NCBI GenBank assembly: GCA_018296165.2
Contig: JACKQL020000016.1
Coordinates: 744,001 to 808,000 of the forward strand
Reading direction: 5' to 3'
Length of the DNA stretch: 64,000 bases
Origin: Termitomyces sp. T153
Lineage: Eukaryota > Basidiomycota > Agaricomycetes > Agaricales > Lyophyllaceae
Part shown: in pieces, positions 56,003 to 64,000 of the stretch
Layout of the letters: the number at the start of each line of letters is the position of its first letter
Numbering within the stretch: position 1 is the first letter of the stretch
Position numbers and translations under genes: made by a program
The notes under the pieces: model-generated
The model's input: only the letters and a program-made list of their open reading frames with translations
Databases searched by the model: none
What the model was told of the DNA's origin: nothing

Positions 56003-57775
56003 TCAATTCGTCCTACCCACACCACCATACGCAGGCTCGTAATCCACATTCTCTTGACCTCCTACAGCATACCTCGCCCCAACGCCCGCCATCCCCGCAC
56101 CCGCGCCAGCCTCGACACCCATCCGAGTCACCGGACCCGACCCAGTATGCACCAGCGTCGACTGAACAGGGGACGAGATCGCCATCGGGCTCGCCGTCCT
56201 CTCCCTCTTCATCATCCCCAAACTCGCACGTATACTCAGCTTCCTCCCTTTGGGTTTCGGGGAGCCGGTGGCCTGAGGAGGCATAGATGAGGGAGGTGGA
56301 GCAGGGCTACCAGATTTGCGGACTGCGTAGGCGCGTAGCATGTCGTCCGGAGACAGGACGGGTGGGATGGAGGGTTGGCCTGTGTAGGCGGAGAGTGTGA
56401 ATGCGGATGTGGAGGAGAGGGCGGTGTTGGGAGAGGGAGGAAGCGGGGAGGAGGGCATGGGATGGGGGGAGGTGAAGGAGGAGGCGTGTGTTGGTGGAGG
56501 TGGTTGGGGGAGGAGGTAGTCGTCGGTGGATGACATGCGCATCACTATAGAGAACATTAGTGTTGATATATTTTGTGGGAAAGAGGTAAAATACGAACTA
56601 CTCAAAGCCGGCATCACCTCTTCGTATTCTTCATTCTTCTCCGGCGCGGGACTTAAGCGTCCATGCATCCTCGCCTGGATATCTTCGGGCGTTAACGTCA
56701 ATGGTCCCGATGTTTGGCGTGGCGAAAGGCCCTGCCCACTCATCCTCTTCTCAATCTCCGAGTCGGGGTATACAGACGGCGCACCGGATATAACATCCTT
56801 GCGAGACGGCACGGGCGGGATATACGTACTGGGAAGTCCGACACGCGTTCGCCTGCTGTCTGTGGACGGACGACCCACTGTATCTGCGAATGATACGCGA
56901 GACACGCGGGAGGCGCGTTCAGCAGCGATAGCTGCTGCCGCACCGGGATTCCTCAATCCAACACCGGTACCTGTCCTGACCTGCTTCATGTGCGGGTTCG
57001 GCTGCGCAGTCACGTCTTGATTGTCCATCGACGGTCTGATATTCCCAAACGAAAACGCGGCGGAATCGCGGTTGATAGCCATCGAAGAACGTATAGCAGC
57101 CTGTGCACCAGCAACAGACATTGATTTCCAATCGGCAGAGATTGTAGACATGCGTTTGTCGAGCGCTTGGGAGAATCGTTTGGATTTGTGCGAAGATTTA
57201 CGGCGTTGGTAGCGAAGATAGGCAAAGATGGCGAGGCCGACAAAAAGAAGGGGTATGATGACTGCTGCGGCTATTTTCCCACCAGAGAGGGACTTGGACA
57301 TACCACTGGCATCAATGGAGTCTTTATCGTTGGTAAGTGATGCAGAAGGTGGTACAGATCCGTCGGCGGGTGGAGTATATGTAGCGGTAAAGATCGGGCC
57401 AGCAGGGAGAGATGCCATCGCAGGTGGAAAACCTGCAGCTACAATCGCGAGCTGTACCTTGACTTCAGAAGTCGAGTTCCACCATTTCGGCTCGATATTC
57501 ACGGATTTCTTGCCGTCAGAGTTTGTAACACCAGACCAGACTGTTATTTCCGTGTTCTCGCCGGTGAACGACGGAGCAAGGAGATGAATGTCGAGCTGTT
57601 GGGAGTCAATGCAGGTTGTATCCCATTCGATAAGGAGAGGTTGGAGAGAGTTGATCGTTGCGCCGTTGGATGGCGATTTGTAGAATCCGCCAGTGGTGCA
57701 GTTGGTATCGGGCGTTGCGCGTGGCTGCAGTTTGGCGGCGAGAGATTTGTGGGCGTGAAATGTGGCAAATCCCAT
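56003..57775 (-). CDS. KRE9/KNH-like, SKG6-type single-pass membrane protein, 590 aa
   Basis: An open frame of 590 codons. Residues ~28-135 form a KRE9/KNH1-like extracellular domain (GFYKSPSNGATINSLQPLLI...EW, ITVWSG, FTATYTPP). Residues ~168-188 are a membrane helix (IAAAVIIPLLFVGLAIFAYL) followed by a basic stop-transfer RYQRRK. The remaining ~400 residues are a Ser/Pro-rich cytosolic tail with RRTRVGLPSTYIPPVPSRKD and the C-terminus YAVGGQENVDYEPAYGG. Such proteins sit in the plasma membrane and are thought to link to cell-wall synthesis or sensing. A 57-nt in-frame insertion near 56545-56601 looks like an intron. The first ATG (57775) lacks a proper signal peptide, but the in-frame DNA just upstream encodes a hydrophobic stretch, so the true start may lie on an upstream exon. 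The source of the pseudogene at 50440. Confidence 0.8.
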   Translation of the reverse strand: MGFATFHAHKSLAAKLQPRATPDTNCTTGGFYKSPSNGATINSLQPLLIEWDTTCIDSQQLDIHLLAPSFTGENTEITVWSGVTNSDGKKSVNIEPKWWNSTSEVKVQLAIVAAGFPPAMASLPAGPIFTATYTPPADGSVPPSASLTNDKDSIDASGMSKSLSGGKIAAAVIIPLLFVGLAIFAYLRYQRRKSSHKSKRFSQALDKRMSTISADWKSMSVAGAQAAIRSSMAINRDSAAFSFGNIRPSMDNQDVTAQPNPHMKQVRTGTGVGLRNPGAAAAIAAERASRVSRVSFADTVGRPSTDSRRTRVGLPSTYIPPVPSRKDVISGAPSVYPDSEIEKRMSGQGLSPRQTSGPLTLTPEDIQARMHGRLSPAPEKNEEYEEVMPALSSSYFTSFPQNISTLMFSIVMRMSSTDDYLLPQPPPPTHASSFTSPHPMPSSPLPPSPNTALSSTSAFTLSAYTGQPSIPPVLSPDDMLRAYAVRKSGSPAPPPSSMPPQATGSPKPKGRKLSIRASLGMMKRERTASPMAISSPVQSTLVHTGSGPVTRMGVEAGAGAGMAGVGARYAVGGQENVDYEPAYGGVGRTN

Positions 57776-59539
57776 CGCAAGTTGGCAAAGGAGTGGCAGA
57801 GAAAAAGAAAGGAAATGTGCGCGGGAAGCAACGCGCAGTGAGGCAGAGGTAAAGAATCGATTCAGAGCGTGGGATATTTAGATTAGCACGAGTCTCATCA
57901 TTGCTTTTTTTTAGGCTCCGATCCGTTGTCATGGTCTTGTTCCATCAGAACACCTGAAACAGCAAACTTTGGGGCCCCATAATTCCTGCTTGCTTTGTAC
58001 TCCTCACAATGCAGTGGCGCATGTCTTCCGTGCTTCACTAGTTTTGTCTGCTTTTTTCTCTTGCTTGCTCCCTTTTGAAATTACACCTCGTGGTCACTCA
58101 TCAAACGTCAACACGTCATATCCCCAACAACAGTCAAAGTCAGTTATCATCAACACGAGCCTATGGGCACGAAATTCTAGACCCTTTGCTTGCATCGTGC
58201 CGCTAGGTAATCTACGATACTTGCCACGGATGGTACTATGACTCTTGCCAGTGACGATACTAGCCGTTCCTTTGTCTAGAGACGTCGTTCATCGTGAAAC
58301 TTCTATCTGCCACGCATCCGAGAACCACACGCCATTTTAGAAGCTCGGTGTCTTTGTTGACTGAGACTACTGCATATAGACGTTATATACTCAGCCTTTC
58401 GCGACTATCCGACTCTCTCCAATAATATCTCCCGCTGGACCTTGGGACTAGTCCATTGGACTCATGTCTGTATACAGGTCTCTCTCCGGCCGGCTCTCTC
58501 CGGCCGGCTCTTTTCCTCTTCGAAGTTGAACTCAGATTCGGTGCCAGTACCCTCGCATACATGCTCAGCTCTCTCCATCCTCTTCGCCACTGTATTTAAA
58601 CCCAGCATCAACATTCCGATAATTGACCATGAACCAGCCTTGACTATCTTCGAACTACCGTATACCGGCGCATATACCCACCCGCTATCTCCGGCTCTCC
58701 GGCTCTATGAAACTGGCTTCCAATCTACTTATACCAACGCTTTCTCATTCAATCTGCCATTTAGTACGTCTTATATTCCTCACACCAAAGCCTTTATCAC
58801 CGGTTTCACTCATATATACTCTCATTCTCTCCGAAGTGATGCCAGACCCCTATCTGCCACTTATACTTAGCCCGAAGATACACCGTCGATTCTCCGGAGA
58901 CACCATTCTTGTGTTGACTTGGACTTTTGCCCGCGGGTTTATGTGACAGATTCAGACTATTTGAGAAAAATGCGGAGAATATAATGGCTCTATAATTCTA
59001 CTTCGTATCTTGTCAGATCCCTGTCTGATCGACTACCTACCAGGTGATTCATCCTATCTATCCTCTTTGAAACCTTGGCACCTCAACGGAAAAACAAACT
59101 CAGTAATTGACTCACACACGATACTGTAATCATACTTTGTCTGCATTTCATTTGTAGCTTCATTGTGGGCTCTGATTCTGATAATCCTGTGGTAGCAAGT
59201 TCTATGGTGGGGTTACAGATCAAGACCAGATAGTGCTAAACTGACAGCAAGGACCACAATTGCCCGAGGTCTAGGGGCCCCTGGATTCAGTATATCTTAT
59301 TGGAGTATGCCATACACTGTGAAATATACCAAATCCACGGAACTCCAGGAACATGAATATTATCTATTGTATCATGTGAGTAATTGGATACTCCAGCCAT
59401 AGACCAGTATCAGTGTACAATCTCAGCAAATCCTCAGTGGTTTACCAGCTCTTTGGTCACTTCCTGGTTTAACACTCCCACTTTTTTGATCTGATAATGC
59501 CTAAATATCTTTGGCACAGCCCTTGTATCTCTTGTTAAA
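57776..59539. other. Intergenic, no confident gene
   Basis: An ORF at 58442-58870 (142 codons) has no recognisable domain and includes a 14-bp tandem repeat (CTCTCTCCGGCCGG at 58480-58493 and 58494-58507). Decayed repeat sequence begins near 59.1 kb. Confidence 0.45.
58480..58507. repeat. 14-bp tandem duplication
   Basis: CTCTCTCCGGCCGG occurs twice in tandem, with a partial third copy. Confidence 0.8.
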
Positions 59540-60350
59540 ACTGCATGGAAACCTTATACAGACCAATAGAGCAAGGAGGCAAGAAACTCCTGGATATTGA
59601 GTCAAGAAAACAAGCAATTGAACTGAACACAGGTGAGATAATTCCAATCCTACTAGTGGCTGTGAGTACACCCAAGGACAGCAGCTTTAAGGTTATGAGT
59701 GGCTCTTAAATCATAATAGACAGGCTCACCAAACAACTGAAAGAGTGGGAGGACCAAGGATGAATAGGAATAGCCAGCAGAGAGGTACTAAAGGTCACAG
59801 TCTCAAGACTAAGGATCCACAATGGGAACTGCCTTTATGAAAGTCAAAGGTCACTTGGGAATACCTGGAAACAAAGGTGCAGACTACCTGGCAAAGGGAG
59901 GAGCCAAGGCAACATGTACCCATGACAAGAATTACTCCCCACTAGCAGGCTATTACCATCTGGACCAAAGCTGAGCAAAGTGTCCCAAGCCCTATGATAT
60001 GCAAGCATTATTGAAAGGAAGAAACACCCAGAAAGGAAGGGCACAAGTGCTAACTTAGCAGAATTCCAATGTTCAGTGAAGGAAAGAACAGGGAAGGCCC
60101 CCACTAACAACATCATACAAAAGTTACTGAGGAACCAGATGATAATCAAGGAAACTTGGGCATTCATTGTGAAGCATGTATACAACAAAGATGAGTTATG
60201 GTGAATAGTATCAAGAGTTGACAAGGTGAGGATGGATATGAGTCAGATCCATTAGAATATGGGCAAAAAAGCAGACATGTTTGCATTCCATGTGATGCAC
60301 ATAGGGAGGTGCCAGGTAATACTCCTATATTGACACTAGTTACCATAACT
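59540..60350 (+). mobile_element. LINE (Tad-like) retrotransposon remnant
   Basis: Broken frames encode RPIEQGGKKLLDIESRKQAI, typical of the region after the LINE reverse transcriptase, and the RNase H-like VKGHLGIPGNKGADYLAKGG. CpG is absent and stops are frequent. It differs from the LINE remnant at 19480 in the same motif, so it is another copy or family. Confidence 0.6.
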
Positions 60351-62283
60351 GGTAGTGTTACCTAACACTATCTAGCCACAGTCAATACAATTCTATAAGC
60401 TAAACTTGCCTTACTTTTGTACATTCACATAGCAAGCCCAATTGACTAGTTTTTACTTATGTGTGGTGTGTTTTGAGTGCAAGTCCCATAATGACATCAT
60501 TATATTTTTTCAAGTCAAATGAGCATTCAACTCAAGCTACAGGAAGAAGTTCACTGCAACAACATTCAATCAAAATGTTCAAAGTTTCATGTTTGGACTT
60601 TATTCAATGGGAACCATTGTGACCAGAGAAGATTAGGAGCTTGGGCTGTTGGCTGAGCCCATAGTATACAGAGCAATGTCCAATGCTCCTGGGGTATCCA
60701 CAGATACTGTCATGTCATGTGAGGTCATGGGTGATGAGAATGGAGTAATGCTGTGGGGACTACCAGCAGCCACTCCCATAAAGCCAGCATGAGTTGGCCT
60801 GCAAGGCACTTTAACTCAAGTAATGAAAGTATTCTCCAAATGGGGGGACCCAAGAGTAGATCCCTAAGAGCATCCCAGTCAGGTTGACAAAGGAAAGCAA
60901 CCCTTGTATGCCCCTACACTAGTACAAGCAGGAGGATGAAACTCTCCCCAGCTAATGCAGGACAATTGAGAGTGTCTATAGTGATTGGTACCAGTATGGG
61001 GTAGTGCAGTGGACCCATAAGGGGTAGGACCTCAGCCATGTAGATAGATGAGGCCCAGCTAAAGTGGCTGAAGAATTCCCCCCATCAACATATATCAAGA
61101 CTATTATAGAGGATGTTGCTGACACCTCTGATACCAATATGGAAGCAGTCCAAGACCAGATCCTCCAGAGGAGGATCATGGCATTTTGGCAGTCCAAGAC
61201 TGAAGTTCCCAAATCAACAACACAGAATTGGCTAGCTTTGTAGGTGGGTCACTTGGAGAAGATATTATTTTGGTAGAACTAGTAATGTTCATGTATCTTT
61301 ACATGGTGTTTCTGGTGCAGGAGGTCATGGAGTAGCTCCAGTGAAAGAAGCTTCAAAGGTCACAGTTGTCCTCAGCTTTTCTGTCACCTACAGGAGGACA
61401 AGTCTTATTGCCCCCACTTTCCTCTGTGGACAAAGCACTGTCACTGCTTTGAGCACCATATCAGCTGGAAGAGATGCCCCACAAGTACACAGTGCAACAG
61501 GCTGCAGTGAACTCCTAAAGATTGGCCACCTTGAAAACAATAGCAGCAAACAATCTTGCATGGACTGATGCTGGATCTGTCATCACCATGGAGCCATTCA
61601 GCCACAACATAGGCTGGCAGGAGCTCTATGGAGGGCAATGACATGGGAGGGTTGAATCATGTTGCAGCAATTCCAGAATGGTGACCTAAAGATTTTAGCC
61701 AGTCATTCATAGATGACCACAATATGTGGCTAAAAGGGTACATTCCACCAGAACATGCATGTCCAGTGAAAAAGAAGGAGGATAATATACCCTTCCTAGC
61801 TCTGGATGAAGAGAAGAGAGGCAATCAAGCCTATATGTGAACTCTGGGCATAGTGGTCAGAGAGGTAGTAGACCTCCCTCATGGCAAGAGTTGCCTGGAG
61901 GAGGAGGGGGCACTCCTAGCAAAGGTTTTTCTGGTAGAAGTGGAAATGTGCCAAGAACCCCCCAGTGCCTCTTAGAGGACCCCCAGCACCTGGTAGAGGA
62001 GGAGCAAGAGAACCTGGATGGAGACCACCCTATCCAGGTCAAGGACCACCTCTGTCCCCAAGAGGAGGCCCCTCCTATGAGTATGGGAATGAAGTCTCCT
62101 ATAGACCAATTGCCAGAAGGATATTCAGGATGCAGGGGATTACAGTCCTCATATGGTGTGGAGGGGCATGACCATGAAACAGTCCTGATTTTGATGGACT
62201 TTCTGGCTGTGGGAGTGCTAAATTTGTACCTTTGACATGTTATACATGTCAACAGGATCTAGTCCCACTGAAGGTTTGAGGAT
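60351..62283. other. Decayed repeats
   Basis: A Gly/Arg/Pro-rich low-complexity stretch at 61855-62150 resembles an RG-rich segment of a gag-like protein. No element boundary was found. Confidence 0.4.
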
Positions 62284-62550
62284 GTAATCCTCAGATTGTA
62301 CAATCAGATTATGCAACCTTCAACAATGCAAGATGTGCATGATGCATTCCCTGATGCAGTGCATGCTATTGCAGAGGGAGTGCAAGGCTTCTATGATGCC
62401 TTGCTTGACCATGCACAAAACATGGCCATTTTCCCTGATGAACTTACAATTTGTGAGCAGTTTTTGGAGGAAATACCCTCTAACATGCTGGTCATATCAA
62501 TTTGCAACAGTGGACTTGCTCCCAAAGTGAATACAGTCAAGGAGTCATAA
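62284..62550 (+). mobile_element. Gypsy-type gag fragment
   Basis: Reads LYNQIMQPSTMQDVHDAFPD, GVQGFYDALLDHAQNMAIFP and ELTICEQFLEEIPSNM. This is the gag core seen in several agaricomycete Gypsy elements (M/L-Y-x-R-F, QDAR..F, GIQGYYD.L.DHAQNM, PDEYT). It is more open than its surroundings but lacks a start context and has no pol in reach. Confidence 0.6.
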
Positions 62551-64000
62551 GCTAAAAATGGCCAATAGAGTATTTGTGGGTGACAAAGCCATTGCCACTT
62601 GAGCTCCAAAAATAGCAGGAATGCTGTATGCATTCCTGCATTATGAGACTCTGTACCAATGGGCTCCTAGAGGGATGCCCATCAATCCTGAGCAAGTAAG
62701 GTTGCTCATCAAACTAGTCAGTGAGGCCAACCCTGACTTTATGCCAAGAGAACACATTCACACAGCTCTCTTCATCAAGGAGTTTGATTCAATCTCACTT
62801 CATGGCATCTGACCATTAAGACTCAACAATGTGTCAAGCCTTGGCCTTGAGTGGGTCAGACTGGGGGGTGCAGTTGCCTTGTGGGAATTGTCATTGGCAC
62901 CCCATGCCCCTCCCATCACATGCATCAGCCATGAAAGGCCATCTGGATAATGACACTTGTAGGGTGGGACTTACACAAATCCTGCCTGAATGGCACTTTG
63001 ACATTGATGCCTAGGTGCAATACATAATGCACATGGCCACTCAGGTTTGCAGAACCTATATTCAGGGTGCCATGAAATGTCCCTTCATATCAAACAAATT
63101 TCCATGCTTGGGCAAATTCTCAGTCAGGTACTTGCCCTGACATCTCAACAAGCTAGAGCTGCAGGCATGCAGCTCATTGCTATGATTGTGGGCCAGCCCC
63201 ACCTATATGCAGATATAGTGGTGGGCTACAACTGCTTGTCCAACACTCCTTTTGCAGTAATATTTTTACATACCTTTACCCTACATAGGCTGCATGTGCT
63301 GCCTACCAAGGTCCTCAACCTCAATTAGCTTGAGGTGCTCTGGCACCTCATTGTCAATTGCATCCAATGCCATTGGATCAACCACATGTATACCTATGTG
63401 CTATGCTATCTTGATCATCACTAGTGCTGGAGCTTGGCCCACACCACCTTTTTGCCCAGGCAACAATGAATGTCATCATATTCTGGTGCTCCATGGGGAG
63501 CCACCATATTTGCATGGCTACACAGTGTGATATGAACCTACTAATGACAAGCTAGAGTGCTTCTGTGTTCTCTTACAACTGCTAGAGGCCAGGGGTCATG
63601 AACCCCTCACCACTTCCAGGTGGATTAGCTATGGGGAGTTGACATGCTTTGACTACTTGTTGCACTGCCTGGAGCATGTAGTACAAGCAGCCTTCAGTAC
63701 CCCTGAGGCTGCCCATTCACTAGTAGCTTCTACCAACACTACAAGCCCTAGTGGGCCTTCCCTAGTGTAAATGTCCTTAGATCTCCCCCCCTGGGCTATC
63801 CTAAGGTGTCTCAGCCCTAGATTCAATGAATGTTGATCTGGAGGACCCTCTGCCAGCTAGCACCACAGAGCTCTTGGAAGCAAGCATTGCTGCCATTTCA
63901 ACTCTTGTGCTAACAACCCCTGTAATTAGCAACCTAGCAATAGCAGCAACCAACATTGCCAATGCTCTTGCCATGAGCTAGAGCCCTGAGTCCAGTGACA
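62551..64000. other. Decayed repeat to the end of the window
   Basis: Short open segments (62621-62812, 63047-63328) belong to no family I recognise. CpG is nearly absent. A coding copy of this repeat elsewhere in the genome would be needed to name it. Confidence 0.4.

Noticed and set aside
58442..58870. 142-codon ORF downstream of the KRE9-like gene
   Set aside because: No domain and no codon bias; it contains a low-complexity tandem repeat. A TATA-like stretch nearby is not enough.

Overview
The window looks like nuclear DNA of an agaricomycete (mushroom-forming) basidiomycete. Genes carry many short introns of about 50-70 nt with GT...AG ends. Several products belong to families typical of this class (a DUF6699-like protein, a DUF6535-ankyrin protein, a phosphotransferase-like protein, a KRE9-like membrane protein, 7TM proteins). 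The rest is Ty3/Gypsy, Tad-like LINE and Tc1/mariner-type debris. No rRNA, CRISPR or bacterial-style operon was seen.

Layout. 0-8 kb: a DUF6699-like gene, two unrecognised genes (one intronless, one with four exons), and a stretch of degenerate tRNA-like sequences. 8.1-9.6 kb: an intact four-exon 3-ketoacyl-CoA thiolase. 9.8-15.9 kb: a complete 6.1-kb LTR element with a perfect 5-bp target duplication and a polypurine tract. It carries no recognisable reverse transcriptase but has a three-exon coiled-coil gene on the antisense strand. 16-21.5 kb: a broken 7TM gene, a mariner-like foldback, a LINE remnant, and small copies of the thiolase and 7TM genes. 21.5-27.8 kb: a full-length but dead Ty3/Gypsy element on the minus strand. 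28.8-30.9 kb: an intact DUF6535-ankyrin gene. 32-37.5 kb: gene fragments (VPS10, an acidic nuclear-protein tail, BTB) and tRNA-like repeats. 37.7-38.9 kb: a solo LTR of the 6.1-kb family. 38.9-42.4 kb: three genes (a small unknown, an APH-like kinase, a 163-aa protein). 43-50 kb: decayed repeats, an older LTR and 7TM copies. 50.4-57.8 kb: a duplicated block of KRE9-like pseudogene, thiolase pseudogene, 7TM copy and intact KRE9-like gene. 59-64 kb: LINE and Gypsy remnants.

Two themes tie the window together. First, a thiolase-7TM-KRE9-like block has been copied several times. One thiolase and one KRE9-like copy remain intact, and the other copies decay. Second, old repeats have almost no CpG, with TpG/CpA in its place, while young LTRs and host genes keep CpG. 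This is the footprint of methylation-linked or RIP-like C-to-T mutation. In the Gypsy element such changes hit the catalytic aspartates of the reverse transcriptase.
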